DNA of 64,000 nt from Microvirga lupini (GTDB lineage Bacteria > Pseudomonadota > Alphaproteobacteria > Rhizobiales > Beijerinckiaceae). Numbering within the stretch: the stretch's first letter is position 1; every line of letters starts with the position of its first letter. The stretch lies in contig NZ_JACHWB010000002.1 in NCBI RefSeq assembly GCF_014191055.1, positions 558,001 through 622,000 on the forward strand. Direction: 5' to 3'. Shown here in pieces: positions 34,573 to 43,289 of this stretch. The translations under genes were made by a program, and so were the position numbers. A model generated the notes under the pieces. It had not been told where the DNA came from, did no database searches, and worked only from the letters and a program-made list of their open reading frames with translations.

Positions 34573-36873
34573 GTGGCACAATTGCGTAAAGAATCTGTCT
34601 CCATTCGCCTGGCGGGCCCGCAGGTCTCAGGTAAGGCTCTGCCGTTGATTGCCTTGATCACCCTGACAGGGCTCAGCCTGGCGGCATTCGCCGTTTTCTG
34701 GGCTGTCCGCCAAAGTGACGCGGCCGCCATCGAGCGGCAGCTCCAGATGACGGAGCGGAGTGTCCGGGGCATCGTACGCGAGCTTTCGCTGCAACAGGAA
34801 GTCGTCGCCGTTTGGGACGATCCGGTGCTCCAGCTCAACAAAAGCCCTTTGGACACGCAATGGCTGGACGAGAATCTCGGTTCCTGGCTGACCCGCACCT
34901 ATGGTCATGATCAGGTCTACATTCTGAACACCCGGAACGAGCCGGTCTTTGCCGCCGCAGACGGTGCTCCGGTTGACACGCGCACCTTCAACCAGGTCGA
35001 GGTGGATCTCGGAAGTCACCTTGCCGAATTACGGGAACAGCAGGGACAGTTTCTGAAGAAATCCACCGAGTCTGCACCGGATGGCAAACATCTGACGTCA
35101 GGGCGAGCCGTGTACGATGCTCACCTTCTGAAGCTGATCGGCCGGCCCGCCGCTGTCAGCGCCATGCGGATTGTTCCCCATTCAGACGCGGTGACGCAGC
35201 AGCCCGGCAGCGAGTTCATTCTCGTCAGCGTTCGTTTTCTGGATGGAGCCTTCCTCCGGCAACTCTCCGAGAGAAACCTCATCGAGGGGCTGCGCTTCTC
35301 GCCCACCGGCCACACGGACTCGGAGGAAGTCTCGGTTCCTCTCAGATCGGATATGGGAAGCCTCATCGGCTACCTCGTCTGGAAGCCTGAAACGCCGGGC
35401 ACGAAGATCCTCGGCATGATCGGGCCGGCCGGCGCGCTGTTGAGCCTTCTCATCCTTGCTCTCATGGGGCTGCTGCTTGGTTGGCTGGGTCGCGCGATGT
35501 CGGCTCTCCAGCGGATGGTTGTGGAGCTTAGGGCCAGTGAGGCGCAAGCGCAGCATCTTGCCTTTCACGATGTGCTCACGGGCCTGCCGAACCGGGCTCT
35601 GTTCGATGACCGCCTTGATCAGACCCTGGCCCGAACCCAGCGCGGTGAGAAGGTCTCGGTGCTGATGCTCGACCTGGACCGCTTCAAGCATGTGAATGAT
35701 ACGTTGGGTCACCACGCCGGCGACAGTCTCATCCGAGAGTTCGCAGGACGGTTGCAGAAGCTGTTGAGGAGCAGCGATACGCTGGCCCGGCTGGGGGGCG
35801 ATGAGTTCGCCATCATCCAGACGGGGATTGCGGGTGACAAGGACATCGACGCTCTGTGCAACCGCATTCTGGCGGCCGTTCGCCAGCCCTTCGACGTTCT
35901 CGGCCACCAAGCCTTCGTGGGCATCAGCATCGGGATCGCTTCTGCGCCCGATGCTGGGTCCGACCGTGTCGAGATCATGCGGAAGGCCGACATCGCGCTC
36001 TACCGCGCCAAGGCAGAAGGCCGCGGCTGCTATCGCACCTTCACAGCCGAGATGGATGAGACCGTGAAGGTGCGAGGCTCCATCGAGGAGGAACTTCGGG
36101 ACGCGCTGGCGGCAGGTGAAGGATTGGAGGTTGCCTACCAGCCTCAGGTTGCCGGAGCCGGCAAGCCTGTCGTGGGGCTTGAGGCGCTGGTGCGGTGGCG
36201 CCATCCGACCCGGGGAATGATCCTGCCTGACCAGTTCATTCCCGTCGCAGAGCAAACGGGTCTCATTTCACAGGTCGGAGAATGGGTTTTTCGGGATGCC
36301 TGCGCCACATCGCGCCAATGGCCGAACCTCTTCATCTCGGTCAATCTCTCTCCGGTTCAATTCCGCGTCGAAGGCTTTGCGGAGCGCATGATCAAGATCG
36401 CCCGTGAGAGCGGGACCGATCCTGGCAGGATCGAGCTTGAGATCACCGAGGGCGTGCTGCTCGAGGACGGCGGTCAAACCGCCCAGACGCTGAGCGCTTT
36501 GCGGTCGGCGGGCTTTAGGATTGCGCTCGACGATTTCGGCACCGGCTACTCAAGCCTTGGCTACCTGCACCGCTACCAGGTCGACAAGATCAAGATCGAT
36601 CGTTCATTCGTGAGCAGCTTGGGTAAGGAAGACAGCGCGACGGCGATCGTCGGCGCGATCATCGCCCTGGGCCAGGCCATGAACCTGACGGTCACGGCCG
36701 AGGGTGTGGAGACCCACGAGCAAGAGCGCTTCCTTCGCAGTGCGGGCTGCGACGAACTGCAGGGCTACCGGTATTCCAAAGCCCTGTCCAAGGAGCAGGT
36801 CGCCCGCCTGCTCGATCACGCCTCTCAGCCCGAGAAGAAAAGTGTTCTGATGGTTTCCCCCGTGACGAGCTGA
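34573..36873 (+). CDS. CHASE4-like sensor GGDEF-EAL protein
   Basis: A 766-residue membrane protein likely to make and degrade c-di-GMP. One helix (about 22-44), a periplasmic CHASE4-like domain (about 46-270, with VWDDPVLQLN and LDENLGSWLTRTYGHDQVYIL), a second helix (about 280-305), GGDEF (about 325-490) and EAL (about 500-755). GGDEF is intact (408-412), with an RSSD inhibitory site at 399-402; EAL is intact (537-539), with DDFGTGYS and KIKIDRSFV. The start is a GTG with a weak ribosome site. The leader carries the element shared with the operon at 22244. Confidence 0.93.
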   Translation: MAQLRKESVSIRLAGPQVSGKALPLIALITLTGLSLAAFAVFWAVRQSDAAAIERQLQMTERSVRGIVRELSLQQEVVAVWDDPVLQLNKSPLDTQWLDENLGSWLTRTYGHDQVYILNTRNEPVFAAADGAPVDTRTFNQVEVDLGSHLAELREQQGQFLKKSTESAPDGKHLTSGRAVYDAHLLKLIGRPAAVSAMRIVPHSDAVTQQPGSEFILVSVRFLDGAFLRQLSERNLIEGLRFSPTGHTDSEEVSVPLRSDMGSLIGYLVWKPETPGTKILGMIGPAGALLSLLILALMGLLLGWLGRAMSALQRMVVELRASEAQAQHLAFHDVLTGLPNRALFDDRLDQTLARTQRGEKVSVLMLDLDRFKHVNDTLGHHAGDSLIREFAGRLQKLLRSSDTLARLGGDEFAIIQTGIAGDKDIDALCNRILAAVRQPFDVLGHQAFVGISIGIASAPDAGSDRVEIMRKADIALYRAKAEGRGCYRTFTAEMDETVKVRGSIEEELRDALAAGEGLEVAYQPQVAGAGKPVVGLEALVRWRHPTRGMILPDQFIPVAEQTGLISQVGEWVFRDACATSRQWPNLFISVNLSPVQFRVEGFAERMIKIARESGTDPGRIELEITEGVLLEDGGQTAQTLSALRSAGFRIALDDFGTGYSSLGYLHRYQVDKIKIDRSFVSSLGKEDSATAIVGAIIALGQAMNLTVTAEGVETHEQERFLRSAGCDELQGYRYSKALSKEQVARLLDHASQPEKKSVLMVSPVTS

Positions 36874-36903
36874 GCGCCACGTGATGACGAGCGACGCACG
36901 GGT

Positions 36904-37003
36904 TCAGGAGAGCGCCATCTCATCAGTGCGTTGGCCGCGATGCTGTCGAGCGCCTCGCTGAACGTCTCGTGTGCGAATGGCTTCAAGAACACGCGCTCGT
37001 TCC
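36904..37003 (-). pseudogene. 3' fragment of a response-regulator gene
   Basis: The reverse strand encodes NERVFLKPFAHETFSEAL..., matching the last 35 residues of the intact regulator at 39502-39888. Nucleotide identity is high, including the stop codon region. A one-base deletion near the end breaks the frame, and the homology stops at the AAAGCATCGG repeat at 37007. It is a truncated duplicate. Confidence 0.85.
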
Positions 37004-37006
37004 GCT

Positions 37007-37059
37007 AAAGCATCGGACCCGAAAGTGGACTTGCACTTTTGGGATCCATCCGATGCTTT
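37007..37059. repeat. Palindromic AAAGCATCGGA element
   Basis: Arms AAAGCATCGGA and TCCGATGCTTT surround an inner CGAAAGTG...CACTTTTGG pair. It directly follows the response-regulator fragment. It is nearly identical to 51687-51737 and shares arms with 33312-33363. Confidence 0.82.
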
Positions 37060-37070
37060 CTTCTTGAATG

Positions 37071-37141
37071 AGAGCATCGTTCGGGCGGACCCAGCGGGCC
37101 GCGCAAGCGAAAACCGAGTCCACTTTTCCGCACGATGCTCT
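37071..37141. repeat. Palindromic AGAGCATCGT element
   Basis: Arms AGAGCATCGT and ACGATGCTCT enclose 51 nt. It follows the previous element by 11 nt (TTCTTGAATG linker), and the same two-part arrangement recurs at 51687-51794. Together they form a composite repeat unit. Confidence 0.8.
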
Positions 37142-37155
37142 ACCACGCGGCGAAA

Positions 37156-37275
37156 ATGGACAGGCACGCCCACCCTTCCTCGCCGCCACGAATGCGTGAC
37201 GAACTCTTGGGCCATCTTCAGCGCATCGAGCCCGAGGAGCGGGATTGCGAGGAACGCTGGGAGCGGACGTTACTG
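37156..37275 (+). pseudogene. C-terminal fragment of an HTH-like hypothetical protein
   Basis: The 40 translated residues MDRHAHPSSPP...ELLGHLQRIEPEERDCEERW match MDKHVHPPLPP...ELVAHLERIEREEKEYDERY in the protein at 18045-18653, with a short internal deletion. No N-terminal part is present and the frame then runs into repeat DNA. It is a decayed remnant. Confidence 0.75.
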
Positions 37276-37330
37276 ACGTGGCCCTGCGGGTCTGGACTCG
37301 AGGATGCGCTCTTCAAAAGAGGGAGCATCG

Positions 37331-37362
37331 GACGTGAAAAGCGGCAGATCCACTTTTCACGT
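37331..37362. repeat. Inverted repeat in the 3' flank of the DUF1254 gene
   Basis: ACGTGAAAAG and CTTTTCACGT form perfect 10-bp arms around an 11-nt loop, preceded by GAGCATCGG. It is a diverged member of the main repeat family. It lies 21 nt downstream of the DUF1254 stop and could end that transcript. Confidence 0.6.
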
Positions 37363-37382
37363 GCAATTCTCTGGAAGACCGT

Positions 37383-38852
37383 TCACTGGACGACGATGCT
37401 CGGCATCCTTTCGAGCTTCGTGACCGGAGGCGGGTTCCACCGTCCCGTCAGGGCATCCGGCATCGGGGCGTAAAGTCTCATCGTCAGGTTGAAGGGTCCC
37501 TTTGGCGCAGGAAGCCAGTTGGCCTCCTTGTCCTTGCCGGGACTTTCATTCTGGAAATAGAGGTCGAGCGAGCCGTCCGCATTGTACTTGAAGGGCATCC
37601 AGCTGCTCACCGCGAAGCGGTTGAGAGTGTTCGCAACCTGAAAGCCATCCGGGTCGTAGAGCGTGATCGACCAGAACGCGGCGGTCGGGGGCGCCTTGCC
37701 CTTCTCGAAGTGGATCGTGTACCTGTTCGCGCCGTCGAGCGGCCTGCCGTCCGCGTCGCCCAGATTGAGCGGATAGATCGCGTCCTCCGGTAGATTGGCG
37801 CCAAGCCCCAGCTGGGCCACGATGGCCCGCTTGAGATAGTAGTTGCCGTAGACGCCCATCGTATCGGTGTTCATGGACCAGCCGTTCGCAACGCGGGCGA
37901 TGGTCCTGATCTTCCACTCCATGAGCTTCTGGGCGCTCTCCGGCGCGGCATCGAGCGCCTTCCTGACGACCGGGTCGATCTTCTCGACGTCGATGCTCTT
38001 GCCCGCCTCGATGCCGATCCGCTTCATGCGCGCCAGGATCGGCTCATCGGTGACATGGGGGCCATTGACCTTCAGGAGTTCCGCCGCGTAGGCGAAGTAC
38101 CTGACGCCCGGCATCGTGTCGACCTGCTCCTTTGGCGGCGTCTTCATGTCGACACTCGGGTCGATCTTCACGTCAGGCGCCCGTGGAGGCTTTCCCCAGT
38201 CGGACAGGGGCGTGATCTTGAACCCTGCCTGAACCCTGTGGACTGCATCGTAGTCGGGCGGGCCGTCCGTCTTGGTGCGGCCGATGATCCAGACATAGGG
38301 TGTCGGGGCGTCGATGCGCTGCGTCCCGGCGGGCAGCCGGAACTCCTCGAACCTGTCTCGCAGGTCGGGACGCCAGCCGGCTGGCGCAACCAGGAACTCG
38401 CCCGCCTGGGTTCCCGTCGTGCGCCAGCCCGGCGACGCGAACACGTCCGTCCACATGTCGAGCATCGGCAGGAGATAGTAGCGCCCGCCTGTGTCAGGGA
38501 CCGAGATGACCACGGGCTCCTTGGCGAGGTCCAGATAGGCGACCGAATAGAGCGTATCGAAGTTCGGTCGAACGACGGCCTTGTCATCGGGAGACGGATA
38601 GGCAGGCAGGTTGTTGAACATGTTCATCGGACCGCGGCCCGGGACCTTGCCGGGCTCGAGGTTGGTGAGCTGCTTTCGTGTCACGTCCATGGTGACCAGC
38701 GGATAGAAATACACGTAAGCCTCGACCGCAATGTCCTGAGCCTCCTGCTCGGTGACCGCAAAGGCGCTCGTTACGGCACCTCCGATCCCGACGGCGCCCA
38801 CCAGAACCGCGGTGCCAAGCCACTTGGTGGTGTGATTGAGAAGCTGGGACAT
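37383..38852 (-). CDS. Exported DUF1254/DUF1214 protein
   Basis: A 489-residue secreted protein with a signal peptide ending at TSAFAV. The N-terminal DUF1254 domain (about 45-180) shows AVEAYVYFYPLVTMDVTRKQ and RPNFDTLYSVAYLDLAKEPV; the C-terminal DUF1214 domain (about 365-470) shows YTIHFEKGKAPPTAAFWSITLYD. The biochemical role is not established. The start at 38852 has AGGGAG upstream and begins the signal peptide directly; the frame is open 87 nt further. It is isolated; the 3' end adjoins decayed repeat DNA. Confidence 0.9.
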   Translation of the reverse strand: MSQLLNHTTKWLGTAVLVGAVGIGGAVTSAFAVTEQEAQDIAVEAYVYFYPLVTMDVTRKQLTNLEPGKVPGRGPMNMFNNLPAYPSPDDKAVVRPNFDTLYSVAYLDLAKEPVVISVPDTGGRYYLLPMLDMWTDVFASPGWRTTGTQAGEFLVAPAGWRPDLRDRFEEFRLPAGTQRIDAPTPYVWIIGRTKTDGPPDYDAVHRVQAGFKITPLSDWGKPPRAPDVKIDPSVDMKTPPKEQVDTMPGVRYFAYAAELLKVNGPHVTDEPILARMKRIGIEAGKSIDVEKIDPVVRKALDAAPESAQKLMEWKIRTIARVANGWSMNTDTMGVYGNYYLKRAIVAQLGLGANLPEDAIYPLNLGDADGRPLDGANRYTIHFEKGKAPPTAAFWSITLYDPDGFQVANTLNRFAVSSWMPFKYNADGSLDLYFQNESPGKDKEANWLPAPKGPFNLTMRLYAPMPDALTGRWNPPPVTKLERMPSIVVQ

Positions 38853-38970
38853 GAGATGGCCACTCCCTGAAATGCGCCCATGCGCCGGTGCCAAGGTATC
38901 GATGGGCTGAGGTTGATCGGCGTCGTGACGACAGTTCACTCACTTCAACAGAAGCAGGGTGCCTGCTGGC

Positions 38971-39309
38971 TCATGGATTGCCGCGTGCGCGCCGGGTCGA
39001 GGCCGGCGGGGCATTGCCGCTCGCCATCTGGATGCAGGTGAGGACGTCGACATAGCTCGGGGCGCCGCCGACAGTGGTCTCCCGGGCGCACATCTCACGC
39101 TGACGGGGATCGAAGCTCGCCCATTGTTGCTCCAGTTGGCGGCGCGCCTCGGTCTCGTCGCGGACGCAGTTCTGATCGGTGTCCTTGTCGCTCGCCTCAA
39201 GGCGCGGGGCGGCCTTGCACATCGCCGCGATGTCAAACCGCGGGAGCTCCTCCGCCCATGCGACTGGGGTGGCCAGCAGCAACATTATCAGGCTTGCGAT
39301 CCGGAGCAT
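38971..39309 (-). CDS. Small exported hypothetical protein
   Basis: A 112-residue protein with a signal peptide (LRIASLIMLLLATPVAWA). The mature part has four Cys (AMCKAAP, QNCVRDE, EMCARET, LTCIQMA), which could form two disulfides, and an EQQWASFDPRQREMC segment. GGGAGGG precedes the ATG at 39309, which begins the signal peptide. The function is unknown. It lies upstream of the DUF1254 gene on the same strand (118-nt gap). Confidence 0.75.
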   Translation of the reverse strand: MLRIASLIMLLLATPVAWAEELPRFDIAAMCKAAPRLEASDKDTDQNCVRDETEARRQLEQQWASFDPRQREMCARETTVGGAPSYVDVLTCIQMASGNAPPASTRRARGNP

Positions 39310-39425
39310 GCCGTCCCTCCCAGGCTGTCGGGTGCCGTCGCTGGTCATCCATCATAGGCGAAGCTGACGAACTTGCTTGACCGGACGGGACAGTGGGCTG
39401 ACAATTTCGGACAGTCGACAGCCGC

Positions 39426-39478
39426 GATGGATGCGATGTGGATCAGGCCTGGGACGTGGCCAAAGCGATGACGCGTTA
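39426..39478 (+). pseudogene. Short fragment resembling a DUF6894 gene
   Basis: DQAWDVAKAMTR encoded here matches DQAWEVAKAMAQ of the intact DUF6894 gene at 51414-51662, with close nucleotide identity over about 40 nt. No start or other parts remain. It sits just beyond the end of the response-regulator gene. Confidence 0.65.
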
Positions 39479-39501
39479 TCGGGGAGGAACGATCCGCGGG
39501 T

Positions 39502-39888
39502 TCAGGAGAGCGCCATCACATCAGCCCGTTCGGCCACAATGGTGTCGAACGCCTCGCTGAACGTCTCGTGCGCAAATGGCTTCAGGAGCACGCGCTCATG
39601 CCGGTAGCGTGCGGGGATGATGCCGGGATCGTAGCCCGTCACGAAGATGAACGGAATGCCCCGGTGGCGCAGGATGTCGGCCACGGGATAGACCACGAGG
39701 CCCGCCATATTGACGTCGAGGATGGCGAGATCGAGGTCCTCTTCGAGCGCCAGCGTGATCGCCTGTTCGAAGGTGGCGGCAGGGCCGACGACGTGTCCGC
39801 CGCCATCGCACACCATGTCCTCGATCAGCATCGACACGAGGGTCTCATCTTCGACGACGAGAACACGCGGGCTGCGGACAGTTTGCAT
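39502..39888 (-). CDS. Stand-alone response regulator receiver protein
   Basis: A 128-residue single-domain receiver. It starts with VLVVEDETLVSMLIEDM (the acidic pair), the phospho-acceptor Asp is in LDLAILDVNMAG (about residue 59), a Thr lies in PFIFVTGYD, and the Lys in LLKPFAHETF. There is no output domain, so it probably acts by protein contact like CheY or DivK. The start at 39888 has GGGGAA 7 nt upstream; a Met 45 nt upstream is less likely. No histidine kinase gene is adjacent. A broken copy lies at 36904-37003. Confidence 0.9.
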   Translation of the reverse strand: MQTVRSPRVLVVEDETLVSMLIEDMVCDGGGHVVGPAATFEQAITLALEEDLDLAILDVNMAGLVVYPVADILRHRGIPFIFVTGYDPGIIPARYRHERVLLKPFAHETFSEAFDTIVAERADVMALS

Positions 39889-40009
39889 GGGCGCTTCCCC
39901 GATGGTCCGGACGTGATGAATGGATCCTTGCATGTGAGCCCGCCGGCGCTGGGTGGATCGTGATGGAAGATGCGTCCTGCCGCCGGTCGGCGGCAGGACG
40001 CCAGGATCG

Positions 40010-40822
40010 TTACGGCTGTGAGGCCTGGATCTCGCGAGCCTCGGCGACGATCTCATCGAACACCGCGGATTCCGGATCGATGTCGAGCCCGAGCCGCTCG
40101 TTGAGCACCTTGACGGGCTCTTCCGGCACGCCGGGCTTCGACAGCTGAGCCAAGGCCGTGGCGGCCGCGGTGATCTCCGCATCGGTGATCTCGTCCTCGA
40201 CATCCGTGCCGAGCGTGAGAGCCTTCTCGTAGGCGGCGATCAGCCCGACCGTCGAATTCGGCGCAGCATTCCGCCGGGCCGTCGCCGAGGCATTCACCGC
40301 ATTCATGCGGCCGAGCTTGGCGGTGTCGAGGCCGATGGTCTTGGCGCTGGAGGCTGCCTTCTTCGCGTCGGACGAGATGGTCTTATCGGTCTCTCTGGCC
40401 TCGCGCCTGGCATCGCGGGTGCTGTGCGCCTGCTCGGCCCTGGCCTGCCCCTTCGAGGCTGCATCGCCAGCCCCGGAGCTGCGGCCGCTGCGCTCGCCGC
40501 CACTGCGGGAATTCTCGGCCCCACCACCCCGCGACTCGCCGCCGCGACCACCGGAGCCGCCGCCGTTTCCACCACCGCCACCGGAGTTGCCGCCACCATG
40601 GCCGCCGCCGCCGTTCCCCCCTCCGTTGCCACCGCCATTTCCGCCGTTGCCGCCGCCATTGCCGCCGCCGTTTCCACCCCCGTTACCGCCGCCGTCGCCG
40701 CCTTTGGCTTGAGCCTGAGATTTGTCGAGCTTGAGCGAGGTGAGATCGAGCGACAGCGGCTGCAGGCTGATGGCGAACCCTAAGGCGAGCGCCGAAACAG
40801 TCAGAGCAAGACGTCGTGTCAT
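40010..40822 (-). CDS. Exported Gly/Asn-rich repeat protein
   Basis: A 270-residue exported protein: signal peptide (about 1-38), then a low-complexity region of GGGNGG repeats (about 42-95), an Arg/Ser/Glu-rich linker and a helical C-terminus (about 130-270) with AAYEKALTLGTDVEDEITDAE. The function is unknown. GGAAGGAAACC precedes the ATG at 40822. It is divergent from the DUF6502 gene and resembles, in its Gly/Asn tract, the C-terminus of the protein at 41813. Confidence 0.8.
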   Translation of the reverse strand: MTRRLALTVSALALGFAISLQPLSLDLTSLKLDKSQAQAKGGDGGGNGGGNGGGNGGGNGGNGGGNGGGNGGGGHGGGNSGGGGGNGGGSGGRGGESRGGGAENSRSGGERSGRSSGAGDAASKGQARAEQAHSTRDARREARETDKTISSDAKKAASSAKTIGLDTAKLGRMNAVNASATARRNAAPNSTVGLIAAYEKALTLGTDVEDEITDAEITAAATALAQLSKPGVPEEPVKVLNERLGLDIDPESAVFDEIVAEAREIQASQP

Positions 40823-40946
40823 GAGGTTTCCTTCCAAAACGTGTGAGCCTATCAGCCCCCTTGTCTCAAGAATTATGTGAGAAATTTTCCCACGTCAACC
40901 TGGTTGTGGGATTGCTTCCCACGTCTGATCGGCTTACTTAGACCTT

Positions 40947-41816
40947 ATGTCCGGCGACGCCCCCCGCTCCCTCGACCCAGCCAAGCTGCACGCGCCCCTG
41001 GCGCGCCTGCTGCGCCCCCTCGTGCGGCTCCTGATCCGGAGCGGGATTACGTTCCCCATGCTGGCGGAGCTGCTGCGCGAGCTTTACGTGAATGTGGCCG
41101 AGTACGATTTCGCCCTTCAGGGCAAGGAGCAGACGGACAGCCGCGTCAGCCTGCTGACCGGCATCCACCGCAAGGAGGTCCGCCGGCTGCGGGGCGCGGG
41201 AGCCCCGGTCAACGCGGTCCCGGCGACGGTCTCGCAGACGAGCCGCATCCTGGCCCGCTGGCTCGCGGACCCGGACTTCACCGGCCCCGATGGGCGCCCC
41301 CTGCCCCTCCCCCGCACAGCCGAGCCGTCGCAAGCATCTTTCGAGCGCCTCGTCGCCTCGGTCACGCGCGACGTGCGGCCCCGCGCCGTGCTGGACGAAT
41401 GGCTCGACCGCAGGCTGGTGGTGCTGGACGCTGAGGATCGCGCTGTCCTGGCCGAGGCGGCCTACGTGCCGCGCGGCGGAGACGATCAGCAGCTCTACTA
41501 TCTCGGACGCAACCTGCACGACCACATCGCCGCCGCGGTGGCGAATGTGGAAGCCGGGTCACCGCCCTTCCTGGAACGGGCCGTCCACTATGACGGGCTG
41601 ACCAAGGAGATGGCCGAGCAATTGCAGCAGCGCTCCCGCGACGTTGCCATGGAGGCTCTCCATACGCTCAACCGGGAAGCCCACGCCGCCAGCGACAAGG
41701 CTCCTCCGGGGCAGTGGCGGTGGAATTTCGGCGTTTACGTCTATTCCGAAGAGGTGCCGCCGCCACCCGCTGCCGCGGCACCCACCGACACCAGCGACAA
41801 GGGAGCCAAGCCGTGA
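40947..41816 (+). CDS. DUF6502 family protein
   Basis: A 289-residue cytoplasmic protein. The N-terminal part (LARLLRPLVRLLIRSGITFPMLAELLRELYVNVAE, about 18-52, then SLLTGIHRKEVRRL) resembles a winged-helix DNA-binding region, as in the DUF6502 family; the rest is helical with a Pro/Ala-rich C-terminal tail. A regulatory role is inferred. The last codons overlap the GTG start of the DUF5666 gene (GTGA), so the pair is co-translated, and the protein may control or sense the exported partner. Confidence 0.82.
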   Translation: MSGDAPRSLDPAKLHAPLARLLRPLVRLLIRSGITFPMLAELLRELYVNVAEYDFALQGKEQTDSRVSLLTGIHRKEVRRLRGAGAPVNAVPATVSQTSRILARWLADPDFTGPDGRPLPLPRTAEPSQASFERLVASVTRDVRPRAVLDEWLDRRLVVLDAEDRAVLAEAAYVPRGGDDQQLYYLGRNLHDHIAAAVANVEAGSPPFLERAVHYDGLTKEMAEQLQQRSRDVAMEALHTLNREAHAASDKAPPGQWRWNFGVYVYSEEVPPPPAAAAPTDTSDKGAKP

Positions 41817-43138
41817 GGAACCACGCCGCTTCTCTTGCGCGAACCTCCGCTGGCTGGCTTGCGGTCCTCATGCTGCTTGTCGCGTCGCTGACGCTTGCGT
41901 GGGGTCAGAACGGGCAGGATCGCGGCATCGGCGGCACCGGAGTCGTGGCCGACGATCAGGACGGCGACCGGGGCATCGGCGGCACCGGCATGATGGGCCG
42001 CATCCGCGGCTTCGGCAGCATCATCGTCAATGGCCTTCACGTGAACTACGCGCCGGACGTGCCGGTGCGGATCGACGGGCAGCCCCGTGCGGTGTCCGAC
42101 CTGAAGATCGGCCATGTGGTGCGGGTGGTCGCCGAGACCCGCAACGGCAGGCTGGCCACACGGCAGATCGATGTTGCCAGCGAGGTTGTCGGCCCGGTCG
42201 AGACAGCCGACAGGACGAGCCTGAAGGTGCTCGGGCAGACCATCTCCACGGAGGCGCTCACCGCCGCAGGCTCGTGGCAGCGCGGCGACCGCGTGGCGGT
42301 GTTCGGCCTGCGGCGGCCGGACGGCACGATCGTCGCAAGCCTGATCGAGCGCCGGGAGGGCGGGCCTGAGCGGGTCGCCGGCCAGGTGAGCAGATCGCGC
42401 AACGGTGACCTCGGCATCGGGACGTTGAAGCTCACTGGCGTTGATCCAGCCCTCGTCGGCACCCGGGCCGTGTTTGAGGGAGCCTATGCCAACGGCACGC
42501 TCCAGGTGACCGGAACGGCCAAGGAGCGGGATCTCCTGGGGGCGAATGTCCGGCGGTTCTCCATCGAGGCCTATGTGGAGCGGACACGAACCGGGCTGCG
42601 CCTCGGTTCCGGACTTGAGGTAACGGGCCGCCCCTCCGCGACCCTGCCGGTCGGCTCCTATGCCCCGGCGGTGGTGACGGTCGTGAGCGATCAGAGAGGC
42701 CGTCTCGGCGTCGAGCGTGTGTCCCTCGAAGGAAAACCGACGCCATCGGGCCGATCGACCCAAGGGGTGGAGAGCGGCAATTCGCGTAGCACGCCGGCGG
42801 ATGCGCGGGGACGCGGGACCGGACCGCGCGATCCCAATCCAGGTTTCGGTCCTTCCCGGCAGGATTCTGCGCCGGGTGGCGCCCGCGGACGTGACAACCA
42901 GGGCGGGTCCTCCGGCAATCGCTCAGGCGATGGGGGCAACAGCGGTAAAGGCAACGGCGGCGGCAATCAGGGCGGCGGCCGAGGTGGCGATCACGGCGGC
43001 GGACATGGTGGTGGCTCCGGCGGCTCCGGTGCAGGCGGCGGTGGTAATGGCAACGGCGGCGGGAACGGCGGCAGCCATGGCGGGGGCGGCAATGGCGGAG
43101 GGAATGGTGGCGGCAACGGAGGCGGAGGAAAACGCTGA
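41813..43138 (+). CDS. DUF5666 domain exported Gly-rich protein
   Basis: A 441-residue protein with a signal peptide (about 1-31, ending at AWGQ), two DRGIGGTG motifs, a DUF5666 beta-barrel domain (FGSIIVNGLHVNYAPDVPVRIDG and following; a second related domain at about 140-210) and a C-terminal Gly/Asn/Ser/His-rich tail (about 350-441). It is envelope-located with unknown function. It was started at the GTG (41813), which has GGGAG upstream and leads into the signal peptide; the frame continues 99 nt upstream into the DUF6502 gene. Its tail echoes the Gly repeats of the protein at 40010. Confidence 0.85.
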   Translation: MRNHAASLARTSAGWLAVLMLLVASLTLAWGQNGQDRGIGGTGVVADDQDGDRGIGGTGMMGRIRGFGSIIVNGLHVNYAPDVPVRIDGQPRAVSDLKIGHVVRVVAETRNGRLATRQIDVASEVVGPVETADRTSLKVLGQTISTEALTAAGSWQRGDRVAVFGLRRPDGTIVASLIERREGGPERVAGQVSRSRNGDLGIGTLKLTGVDPALVGTRAVFEGAYANGTLQVTGTAKERDLLGANVRRFSIEAYVERTRTGLRLGSGLEVTGRPSATLPVGSYAPAVVTVVSDQRGRLGVERVSLEGKPTPSGRSTQGVESGNSRSTPADARGRGTGPRDPNPGFGPSRQDSAPGGARGRDNQGGSSGNRSGDGGNSGKGNGGGNQGGGRGGDHGGGHGGGSGGSGAGGGGNGNGGGNGGSHGGGGNGGGNGGGNGGGGKR

Positions 43139-43289
43139 CGGGACCGGAATGATCCCACGCCGAAACCGACAATGATTGTTCAGCGACCTTCGGAGGGCTC
43201 AGCCGGCTGCCATCCTGCAGCACCAGCCTGATTGGCGTTCATCGGCACAAGCGTCAGGGTCGCTGAATGCCGCGCCCCTGAGGTATCTC

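Noticed and set aside
37135..37473. A 112-codon forward frame in the graveyard.
   Set aside because: Only 40 residues are homologous to a real protein; the rest runs through repeat DNA and the antisense of the DUF1254 gene, so it is a pseudogene.
40500..40690. The regularly spaced GGNGG-coding repeats looked at first like a direct-repeat or CRISPR-like array.
   Set aside because: They are codon repeats inside an open frame with no unique spacers and a period of 9-15 nt.
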